Assembly: GCA_964017235.1 (NCBI GenBank)
Contig: OZ024929.1
Span: forward strand, 110,593,793-110,657,792
Origin: Sabellastarte sp. h YS-2021
Lineage: Eukaryota; Annelida; Polychaeta; Sabellida; Sabellidae
Direction: 5' to 3'
DNA: 64,000 bases
The notes beneath the pieces were generated by a model. That model searched no databases and was not told the origin of the DNA. It saw nothing but the letters and a program-made list of their open reading frames with translations. Positions 55,475 through 64,000 of the stretch are shown in pieces. Within the stretch, counting starts at the first letter, position 1. Every line of letters begins with the position of its first letter. The position numbers and the translations under genes were made by a program.

Positions 55475-57010
55475 ATTATGTCCACCCCACTGGGGGGTGG
55501 ACATATTATTTTTGCTTTTTCCGCTGTCCGCCGTCCACCGTCCGGCGTCCGGCGTTCCACTTGGTTTCCAGACATTTTAGGCAACAGTTCTTAACCTATC
55601 TTTACCAAATTTGGCATGCAGGTTTATTGGGTTAATAGCTTGTATGGGATTGCTTTTGGTGATGATAGCTCTATAGCTAACTGAGTAATAGCTACTTTGC
55701 TACTTTTGAGTAGCTCTTTGGTTTCCAGACATTTTAAGGAATGCTATTAAGCCTAGCTTTCTGAAATTTGGTATGGAGGTTCATTGGGTTAATAGCTTGT
55801 ATGGGATTGCTTTTGGGGGGAATTGCTTCATAGATGAGTGAGTAATTAATTAAATAAATGAGTAATTGGCTATTTTGAATACTGAAAAAGGCAAATGTGC
55901 TCATATCTCCTAAACCGTGCGAGATAGAGCGATTTCGTCGAAATTTTCGACCCACAGTGTATCTAAGGAATGTACTCTTTGCAATTTTCAAAAAATTTTC
56001 CCCTCCCCAAAAATGGCGGCCATTTTGAATTTTCGAATTTTTGCCAAAAATGGCAAAACACTAAATTGCTTCTATCTCCTAAACCGTGCGAGATAGAGCG
56101 ATTTCGTCGAAATTTTCGACCCACAGGGTATCTAAGGAATGTACTCTTTGAAATTTTCAAAAAATTTTCCCCTCCCCAAAAATGGCGGCCATTTTGAATT
56201 TTCGAATTTTTGCCAAAAATGGCAAAACACAAATTTGCTTCTATCTCCTTAACCGTGCGAGATAGAGCGATTTCGTCGAAATTTTCAACCCACAGGGTAT
56301 CTAAGGAATGTACTCTTTGCAATTTTGAAAAAATTTTCCCCTCCCCAAAAATGGCGGCCATTTTGATTTTTCGAATTTTTGCCAAAAATGGTAAAACACA
56401 AAATTGCTTCTATCTCCTTAATTGTGCGAGATAGAGCGATTTCATCGAAATTTTCGACCCACAGGGTATCTAAGAAATGTACTCTTTGCAATTTTCAAAA
56501 AATTTTCCCCTCCCCACATATGGCGGCCATTTTGAATTTTCGAATTTTTGCCCAAAATGGAAAAACACAAATTTGCCTTAACCGTGCAAAATAGAGTTAT
56601 TTCGGTGAAATTTTCGACCCATAGGGTATCTAAGAAATGTACTCTTGGCAATTTTCAAAAAATTTTCCTTTTCCCAAAAATGGCGGCCATTTTGAATTTT
56701 CAAATTTTTGCCAAAAATAGAAAAACAGGAATTTGCTTCTATCTTCTTAACCGTGCAAGATAGAGTGATTTCGTCAAAATTTTCGACCCAACCAATGCAA
56801 AAAGGCATGAAGCTGAAATAATTTACATCTACACTAACAAATATTTAAGCATCATTGATATATTTTACAAATGAAACAGGGTCTTGTAAGACTACTGTAC
56901 AATTTTGGCAAAAGGTTCATGGGTGGACATTACACATGATAATGTGTGTTCTTCTATGCTATCCTGTTTCTATTCGCACCTACTATCAACAGGGCGTCCT
57001 ATTTCTAGTT
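55475..57010 (-). mobile_element. Helentron-like element, X=ATGTCCACCC, inverted copy
   Basis: Mirror image of 4424-6755: hairpin ATGTCCACCCC...GGGGTGGACAT at 55478-55504, five to six array units (55900-56800), GGGTGGACAT at 56921-56930 and terminus CCTATTTCTAGTT at 57010. Single-copy parts are very alike between the copies, but this one has about half the array units. Confidence 0.85.
55900..56800 (-). repeat. Five to six array units (GGCGGCCATTTT type), inverted
   Basis: 'gtatctaaggaatgtactct' or variants recur near 55958, 56130, 56300, 56468 and 56632, period 165-172 bp. Units carry AAAATGGCGGCCATTTT with two inverted GCCGCCATTTT-like sites. Confidence 0.93.
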
Positions 57011-57537
57011 TGTGAAAAGTACCTAACTGGAAGTGGGGATTGGCGTTTGTATGATCAATATTTGCTTCTGCCTCTTCCCTTTCAAAAATAAGCTAAACCA
57101 AAAAAAGTAAGATGTAGATACTCATAACTGTTATAAAAATCAGCCATATAAATCAAACATATATAGTAATCTATGTTTTACAGATTATATCAATTGTATT
57201 ATACTATTATTTTGTGTTGCTGGCTTAGTTTATTTATATATTTATTATTTAAATGTGTGATGTTATGAACCATTTCTGACACAACTACCCAGTAAACATT
57301 TTAGAGTTTTTCAAACATTTGAAAGGAAGCATTTTGCGAAAGTTGAAAAATGATGCGTACAAAAACCATTATAATGGAATGTTTTCTCAAAGTTTTATGT
57401 AAACTGATTTTTAAACATTTAATGACAAATATTAGGAAAACATTACAAATAATCAACATAATGTCTCAATAATAATGGGTTCAGAATTCAAATTCAATAC
57501 CTTTTAAGTAGCTAACTTATGAAAATACATCTGATTC
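57011..57537. other. Unannotated stretch
   Basis: Nothing recognisable beyond short runs such as 'gaaagttgaaaaatg'. The flank at 57011 starts 'tgtgaaaagt', the target of the preceding insertion. Confidence 0.4.
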
Positions 57538-58513
57538 ATTTTTACCCCACAGCCCTTAAGGGCTGTCGGGGTATTGTTTTCACCCATGGTGTCCGGGCGG
57601 GCGGCGGGAAATAGTTTGTCCGGGCTGTATCTCAGAAACCGTAAGGTGTAGCAAGTTCATACTTGGTAGGGACATTGGTTAGGGGGTATAGATGTGCAGC
57701 GTCATAGTGTGACCTTGATTTGACCTTTTACCTATGCCGTAGTGACCTTGACCTGTAAAATCTTGTCCGGGCTATATTTTGGAAACTGTAAGGTGTAGGA
57801 AGCTGATACTTGGTGAGGACATTGGTTGGGGGTAGTAGGTGTGCAACATCATGGTGTGACATTGATTTGACCTTTGACCTTGCCGTAGTGAACTTGACCT
57901 ATAAAATCTTGTCCGGGCTATATCTCAGAGACTGTAAGGTGTATGAAGTTTATACTTGGTAGGGACATTGGTTGAGGGTTTTAGGTGTGCCACATCATGG
58001 TGTGACACTGATTGACCTTTGACCATGCTGTATTGACCTTTAAAATCTTGTTGCACCTTTGGGTCTGTATTGATGCAGATTAAGCACTGTTAAAGTCATA
58101 TTAGAATTCATTAAGAATTTCCTTTTGCAAGTTTCCATTGTAACAGATGGAATTTCATCAAGTGAGCCACAGGCTTTTCTCCAACACCACACATAAGCAT
58201 TCATTGAATGTATTGCCACTTCTGTATACATGGGTAATATTCAAAACATCCAAACCATAATTCGCCCATTTTTGGTTTACTGATAAATGCTGTCATTTTA
58301 TTATTGAATTGTCTTGTTTTAATACTTCATCTTTATATACATTTCTTTTCCTTAGATATTATTTTCTCTACTTAAGCATTATTTGGACCTTAATATAACT
58401 TGCACTGCTCTGAAAGTATCTTGAACTTTGTACTGTTACACTACTTCTATATCTCATGGTGTTTAAAAATATTTCCCCAGGCTGTGGGGTACGGGCATCT
58501 CTGATGCTATTTT
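57538..58513 (-). mobile_element. TACCCC-family element, copy 4 (inverted, short array)
   Basis: It has the perfect terminal hairpin of the family, TACCCCACAGCCC-TTAA-GGGCTGTCGGGGTA (57543-57573), three AGGTCA-type units (57700-58040), the captured LINE-tail motif (58050-58090), TACGGGCATCTCTGATGCTA and TTTT at the right end. The single-copy half is very close to copy 3 at 28105-28580, inverted. Confidence 0.85.
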
Positions 58514-58769
58514 CTTCCCATCTTTTTAATTCATCATTTTGATCCATTTTCGTGTGTTTTAGGCTGTTTGGATTTTCTACTCCATTAGTACAATTTAATA
58601 CCCTTTCTGATAAGTTTTTGATTTAGTTCTTGGGCAAGCTATTAGATGTAGCAACGGAGGAATTTGGTTGGTTAGTGTATAAACATAAAGGGACAATGTG
58701 ATTGACTGAAGGCCCAGCCATTGATGAAGATATTTTCTGCTTTTTTTTCTTTTTCTTCTTTGTTTCCAG
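58514..58769 (+). other. Sequence upstream of a possible exon
   Basis: It ends in a long pyrimidine run and TTTCCAG (58739-58769). TTGATGAAGATATT at 58721-58734 is repeated exactly at 58770-58783. Confidence 0.4.
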
Positions 58770-58930
58770 TTGATGAAGATATTAAAAATTCGGAAGTAAC
58801 CAATGACCCTTGTTACTCTAATTATGAGTCAGATGATGAGTCTGATTATGGCTCTTCTAACTCAGAGATAGACATTTATGATTTTGCAAATAAAAATTCA
58901 ATAGTTTTACACCTCTCTTTTTCCTACAAG
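58770..58930 (+). CDS. Possible exon encoding an acidic segment
   Basis: After a textbook branch/pyrimidine tract and CAG, an open frame reads VDEDIKNSEVTNDPCYSNYE, then SDDESDYGSSNSEIDIYDFA and NKNS, followed by hydrophobic codons and AA/GTAATG as a possible donor. The Asp/Glu/Ser-rich content is not typical of random AT-rich DNA. I do not recognise a family. It could be an exon of an unknown gene, or the acidic N-terminus of a transposase remnant. Confidence 0.3.
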
Positions 58931-59689
58931 TAATGGTATATTGCAAACTGTAAAGTATGTTCAATCAAAACAAAATTGTAAATTGCTTCATTTTTAAGTT
59001 TTAAAATTTGGGCAGCAACTTTTCAGTTGGACCATTAACTTTTTCAAGTTACTGGCCCAGTTGGCCAGCACCAATTTTGTACGAGTCATGAACACTGTAT
59101 TCTGTGTATGTATATGTCATAGTACATGATGCCAAGTGAAAGCTTTTTATGTATATTTTCCCTTATTTACAAAGGAACCTTCTATCTCATTTATTATTGC
59201 TGTTAGAGCTTTAATATGTGTCAGTAAGTATTAGGAAACCTTATGTAGGGAGTCTAGAAAACCAAACAGATTTTTAAATATGCTGGCATGCAAGTAGCAT
59301 TTAAGCAATCAATATGTAACAAAAGTTAACTACTTTATTGAAACCATGTGTAACCCATTATATTTGCTTGACCATTGAGCATCTAGTGCTGTACTTCTGC
59401 AGACTTCAAAATTTAATTTATGAACATAAATTAGCAAATCAAATCAAAATATTTTGGTATAATTGTTAAATAATATGAACATCTGGGACCTACTGTGTAA
59501 CCCCCGGGATGCTTGCCAGAGATAAACTTAGAATAGAGTAGAATTATACTTATGGGGGTGATAGTAATTGGTATACTAACCATTATTGCTTGTGAAGCAG
59601 TAAAGATTGAAGAAATATCATTATCTTGTCTTCTTACTATAAACTCAGTGTTTCGACCATGTTTCTTTCAACAGCTATTCAACCTAGTC
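58931..59689. other. Unannotated stretch
   Basis: AT-rich; no element ends or coding signal seen. Confidence 0.45.
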
Positions 59690-60130
59690 TTGATAACTTG
59701 AGAGGGATTTTATCAATTCACCTGAAACTTGGCAAATACATTCATTCTATTAAAATCTGGAAATCATTAGATTTTGGCATTGATTGGTTAAGAAATGGCC
59801 GAGTAATTAATGATTAATTAATCATTACGAATTTTCCAAATAAGGAAAACACAAAAATGCTCATATCTTGAAAACCGTGCTAGATAGAGCAATTACGACG
59901 AAATTTTTGACCCACAGGGTATCTCTGCAGAGTAACCATGCTATTTTTCAAAAAAAATTTGTTTCGCCAAATATGGCGGCCATTTTGAATTTTCGAATTT
60001 TTCGCAAATATTCCAAAACACAAACATGCTTATATCTCGAAAACCGTGCTAGATAGAGGGATTTAGATGAAATTTTTGGTCCACAGGGTATCTCTGCAGA
60101 GTAGTCATCCCAATTTTCAAAAAAATTTTG
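59690..60130 (-). repeat. Two-unit copy of the GAAAACCGTGCTAGAT array element
   Basis: A single-copy leader ('gagggattttatcaattcac', 'taattaatgattaattaatc') and two units match 61265-61620. It is cut at 60130 inside a unit ('aaaaaaattttg') where the next repeat begins. Confidence 0.8.
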
Positions 60131-61160
60131 TCGGAGCCGGCTCCGCGTTTTCTTTTCCTCATAAGTCTGTCACCGGTGGGCCGATTCTTTTCAAATTTGG
60201 CAGGTGTATGCAGTAGCCTCGGGGAATTTTTACCTCCGCCAAGGAGGTTATGTTTTCGCCTGGGACCGCCTGTCTGTCTGTTTGTTTGTGAACAAGATAA
60301 CTCAAAAACCTATGGACGGATTTTGATGAAATTTTCAGGATATGTCCGAAAAAGTAAAAGGAAGAAATAATTAAATTTTGGGAGTGATCCAGATCACTAT
60401 TTGGATCCATGAAATGTAATTTTTAAAGACAGATAACTCAAAAAATTGTGGATGGATTTTGATGAAATTTTCAGGAAATGTCGTAATTGGGACAAGGAAC
60501 AAGTGATTAGATTTTGGGAGTGATCTGGATCATTGTTTGGATCATCTGGATCCAGGCTGCCAGACGCGTTTGTGAACAAGATAACTCAAAAACTTGTCAA
60601 CAGATTTTGATGAAATTTTCAGGATATGTCTGAAAAGGTAAAAGGAAGAAATGATTACATATGGGAGTGATTCAGATCACTATATGGATCTTCTGGATCC
60701 ATGAAATGTAATTTTTAAAGACAGATACCTCAAAAGTTATCGATGGATTTTGATGAAATTTTCAGGAAATGTCCTAAATGGGACAAGGAACAAGTGATTA
60801 GATTTTGGGAGTGATCTGGATCACTGTCTAGATCATCTGGATCCAGGATGCCAGATAATTTTGGGATGGATTTTGATGATATTTTTAGGATATGTTAGAA
60901 ATGGTAAAAGGAAGAAGTGGTAAAAGAAAAAAAAAAGATTCAATTTTGTAAGTGATCCAGGTCACCATCTGGATCTTCTGGATCCATGAAATGTAATTTT
61001 TAAAGACAGATAACTCAAAAAGTTATGGATGGCTTTTGATGAAATTTTCAGGAAATGTCCTAAATGGGACAAGGAACAAGTGATTAGATTTTGGGAGTGA
61101 TCGGGATCACTGTCTGGATCAACTGGATCCAGGATTTTATTAAAGGAAGTTATAGCCAGA
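60131..61160 (+). mobile_element. GGATC-array element with CCTCCGCCAAGGAGG hairpin
   Basis: It begins at a perfect palindrome CGGAGCCGGCTCCG (60132-60145), then a hairpin ACCTCC-GCCA-AGGAGGT (60232-60248), a (TGTC/TGTT)n stretch, and seven to eight 145-bp units ('gatggattttgatgaaattt', 'ggatcttctggatccatgaa'). It seems inserted in an array unit of its neighbour. The same array type lies at 45985-47130. Confidence 0.65.
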
Positions 61161-61264
61161 TAATTTTAGGGTGGATTTTTTTAATATGCTGCAGTGACAT
61201 TTCGACCAATCAGAGAGGCCACATGACCAAAAATGTCTTTTTTTGATGGGTAAGCTTGTCCGGA

Positions 61265-62940
61265 TGATAACTTGAAAGGGATTTTATCAATTCACCTGAA
61301 ACTTGGCAAATACATTGATTCTATTAAAATCTGGAAGTCATTAGATTTTGGCATTGCTTGGAAGAAATGGCTGAGTAATTAATGATTAATTAATCATTGC
61401 GAATTTTCCAAATAAGGAAAACACAAAAATGATTATATCTTGAAAACCGTGCTAGATAGAGCGATTTTTGACGAAATTTTTGACCCACAGGTATCCCTGC
61501 AGAGTAACCATGCCAATTTTCAAAAAAAAATTGTTTCGCCAAATATGGTGCCAATTTGAATTTTCCTATTGCAAAAATTACAAAACACAAAAATGCTTAT
61601 ATCTCGAAAACCGTGCTAGATAGAGGGATTTCGACGAAATTTTTGACCTACAGGGTATCTCTTTAGAGTAGTCATCCCAATTTTCAAAAAATATTTGTCT
61701 CGACAAAAGTGATGGCCATTTTGAATTTTCGAATTTTTTCGCAAAAATTGCAAAACATAAAATTGCTTATATCTTGAAAACCGTGCTAGATAGAGGGATT
61801 TCGATGAAATTTTTGATCCGCAGGCTATGTCTGCAGAGTAGCTATACCAATTTTCAAAAAAATTCTTGTCACGCCAAAATGGTGGCCATTTTGAATTTGC
61901 AAAACACAAAAATGCTTATATCTCGAAAACTGTGCTAGATTGAGCGATTTCGACGAAATTTTTGATCCGCAGGGTATCTCTGTAGAGTAACCATGCCAAT
62001 TTTCAAAAATATTTTGTTTCGCCAAGTATGGAGGTCATTTTAAATTTTTGAATTTTTCGCAAAAATTGCAAAACACAAAAATGCTTATATCTTGAAAACC
62101 GTGATAGATAGAGCAATTTTAAAGGAATTTTTGACCCACAGGATATTTCTGCAGAGTAGCCATCCCAATTTTCAAAAAATTTATGTCTTGCTAAAAATGG
62201 CGGCCATTTTGAATTTTCGAATTTTTTGCAAAAATTGCAAAACACAAAAGTGCTTATATCTTGAAAACCGTGCTAGATAGAGGGATTTCGACAAAATTTT
62301 TGACCCACAGGGTATCTCTACAGACTAGCCATCCCAATTTTCAAAAAATTTTTGTCTCTCAAAAAATGGCGACCATTTTGAATTTTCGAATTTTTTGCAA
62401 AAATTGCAAAACACAAAAATGCTTATATCTCGAAAACTGTACTAGATAGAGCAATTTCAACAAAATTTTTGACACACAGGGTATCTCTGCAGAGTCGCTA
62501 TGCCAGTTTTTTAAAACAATTTTGTCTCACCAAAAATGGCAGTAATTTTCAATTTTTGAATTTTTCGCAAAAATTGCAAAACACAAAAATGCTTATATCT
62601 CGAAAACTGTGCTAGATAGAGTGATTTCGATGAATTTTTTTAACCACAGGGTATCTCTGCAGAGTAGCCATGCCAATTTTCAACAAATTTTTGTTTCGCC
62701 AAAAATGGCAGCCATTTTGAATTTTCGAATCTTTTGCAAAAATTGCAAAACACAGAAATGCTTATATCTTGAAAACCGTGCTAGATGCAGCAGACTACGC
62801 TGACTTTGGTTGCCACAACAGTATAAGGCTAGAAGCAGAGCATTTTCTTAATACTTCAGCACTCACCTTTATATCCTTTTCGGGACGCTTTGTTTTTGCT
62901 GTGCAAAAACATAATTTTTTTTTTGCGAGCGATCATCTAG
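61265..62940 (-). mobile_element. Array element ending in AACTAGATGATC (nine units)
   Basis: 'gaaaaccgtgctagatagag' recurs near 61441, 61604, 61777, 61923, 62092, 62265, 62435, 62601 and 62772, period 165-172 bp. Units carry ATGGCGGCCATTTTGAATTT and TTTCGACGAAATTTTTGACC, a diverged form of the 4640-6400 unit. The right end 'gcgagcgatcatCTAG/TT' is the AACTAGA terminus in inverse orientation. A hairpin end was not found. Confidence 0.7.
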
Positions 62941-63254
62941 TTAAAATTGAGTCAAACACCGGGTAATTGACATTTCAGCAATATAACTTATTAATAACCA
63001 ATCAGAAACAAGATTTCTTATTCTCTAATCTTCCAATCGTGATGAATATTGGAAAATAGTTACAATCGACATAGTTTCAAAGCACTCTAACTTCACCTCA
63101 CTCAGTATTATACATGTATGTGAGAAGTGTATAATCAATATTTGTCGGGTATTTGCTTTGTAATACATCAGACAATTGCCAGACAATATAGATTTGTAGG
63201 AAATTAAACTTTTATAGTACTAAATATCCCCTATATTAACTGGAATCTAAGCAC
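62941..63254. other. Unannotated stretch upstream of LINE scrap
   Basis: AT-rich sequence without repeats shared elsewhere. The ECM29 promoter could lie here or further left; nothing diagnostic is visible. Confidence 0.4.
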
Positions 63255-63515
63255 AACAGCATAAAAACAGACAACCAAATTTTAATATCCAAGAATGGCA
63301 AAAAGGGTCAAACACCATCGAGAACACCAGACAGATATTGAGACTAAGGTGAATGTGCTTCAGTGTAGAGGTAGTATTTAGGCTTCTTTCTAAAAGAGGC
63401 AATAGAGGGGGCACATAAATCTCATTAGGAAAAGCATTCCAACCAGTGGGAACATCAAAAGCAAAGTTATAACGAAACAGTTTGACAGACTTTGGAGTAA
63501 GTCGATGAATATAAT
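63255..63515 (-). pseudogene. LINE ORF2 C-terminal scrap and 3' part
   Basis: The minus strand reads VKLFRYNFAFDVPTGWNAFP then NEIYVPPLLPLLERSL, the same region as FAFDAPTVWNSLPEDI of the LINE at 48226-49594. The plus-strand text 'caccatcgagaacaccag' and 'aaagaggcaatagagggg' matches too. It ends 60 bp upstream of the ECM29 exon. Confidence 0.8.
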
Positions 63516-63577
63516 CATATATCTCGTTTGTGAATAAAACTGACTTGAAATGTATTTCATGTACACATTTTTTACAG

Positions 63578-63708
63578 CTTTGCTTGAGAGAGTATTTTTG
63601 AGGGTTGGATCTGCTGAGACTGATGAACAACTGGAAAGTGTCTTGTTAAAGTTTCTTTGTCCGGTACTGCTAAAACTTGACAGTGGTGGTGATGGAGTGC
63701 AGAAGAAG
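63578..63708 (+). CDS. ecpas: ECM29 proteasome adaptor/scaffold, N-terminal exon (partial gene)
   Basis: 131 bp after 'cattttttacag' and before GTAATC. After two bases of a split codon it reads [20 protein letters not shown], then [20 protein letters not shown] and KK. Human ECM29 begins with almost the same residues (ERVFLR-GHAETDEQL ... KFLPPVLLKL ... GV-KKV), so identity is clear. ECM29 is a large HEAT-repeat protein that binds the 26S proteasome, links 19S and 20S particles and tethers them to endosomal and motor proteins. The initiator Met should be in a preceding exon; the next exon, starting with Val, is beyond the window. The 70-aa frame extends upstream into the intron, but that part has no similarity. 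Confidence 0.95.
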
Positions 63709-64000
63709 GTAATCTTAGTTGTATTTTCAGGTATCTTAAATAGGGCACAAGAATAACACCTATGTATAATAATCATTCTTACTAAATGACTGTAATCAAA
63801 TTTTCAGTATCTGTTGTCAATACAAACTAGCTATCAGCCTGTCATCAAATTTCACTCTTTATTTCTCCTCTAGCATGCTGGGCAATTTCAATGCATCTTG
63901 TGGATAAATCTAAAACTACATATTGAATTTAATTCACATAAGGTATATGAGAATACTTAGGCTTTTATACAACATTTACTTCAGGAAATGGCTGCACCAT
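63709..64000 (+). other. ECM29 intron (start)
   Basis: Begins with the donor GTAATC; no second exon recognisable before the window ends. Confidence 0.7.

Noticed and set aside
63550-63577. Met at 63550 as the start of ECM29
   Set aside because: It lies upstream of a good splice acceptor, the peptide between it and LERVF has no family similarity, and 'tttttacag' directly precedes the conserved part.

Overview
The window is nuclear DNA from an animal, most likely a lophotrochozoan and plausibly a bivalve mollusc. The evidence is spliced genes with large GT-AG introns, AT-rich sequence, a DIRS-type tyrosine-recombinase retrotransposon, tRNA-derived SINEs, TA-target MITEs, and many short elements carrying central tandem arrays of about 145-170 bp in the style of the bivalve 'pearl'/Helentron-associated elements. 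The species call is inference.

Host genes. Eight internal exons of a mucolipin (TRPML) channel gene lie on the minus strand between 27903 and 988. They give 399 codons in a continuous frame: N-terminal basic segment and S1, the whole extracytosolic domain, S2, S3 and S4. The initiator exon and the S5-pore-S6 exons are outside the window or not seen. At the far right one exon on the plus strand (63578-63708) encodes the conserved N-terminus of the proteasome adaptor ECM29 (ECPAS). Two other open stretches (38255-38494 minus; 58770-58930 plus) are unproven exon candidates.

Everything else is mobile or repetitive DNA. 1-8.5 kb: palindrome, two Tigger/pogo-like MITEs, an inverted-hairpin element with a 10-unit array, and a third CAGT-ended MITE. 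10.1-18.5 kb: two 'TACCCC' elements with AGGTCA-rich arrays flanking a 4.8-kb element with a higher-order 143-bp array into which a TA-target MITE is inserted. 19.2-23.3 kb: a composite array element ending in a TGTCAGCTGAC hairpin. 23.4-26.6 and 34.1-37.4 kb: two almost identical 3.26-kb elements in direct orientation. 28-34 kb: another AGGTCA element, LINE scraps and MITEs. 37.5-43 kb: MITEs, a 1.49-kb hAT-type element with an exact 8-bp target duplication, two SINEs. 44.7-55.4 kb: an old non-LTR retrotransposon broken by three insertions, one of them a degenerate DIRS-type element that itself carries a LINE fragment. 55.5-57 kb: an inverted copy of the 4.4-6.8 kb element. 57.5-63 kb: further array elements.

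Main observation. At least six dispersed families obey one architecture: an A/T-rich terminus AAC(T/A)AG or similar, often a tiny terminal hairpin, a 10-13 bp subterminal motif X, a body built of tandem units, and a terminal hairpin whose arm repeats X, followed by ATAAT or TAAAAAT. Units of the same array type occur in elements with different ends, so arrays and ends look exchangeable. Several array types carry dense nuclear-receptor-like AGGTCA repeats (DR0, DR1, DR5 and TCAAGGTCA) or paired YY1-like GCCGCCATTTT sites. All family calls rest on reading the sequence by eye; no database search was possible.
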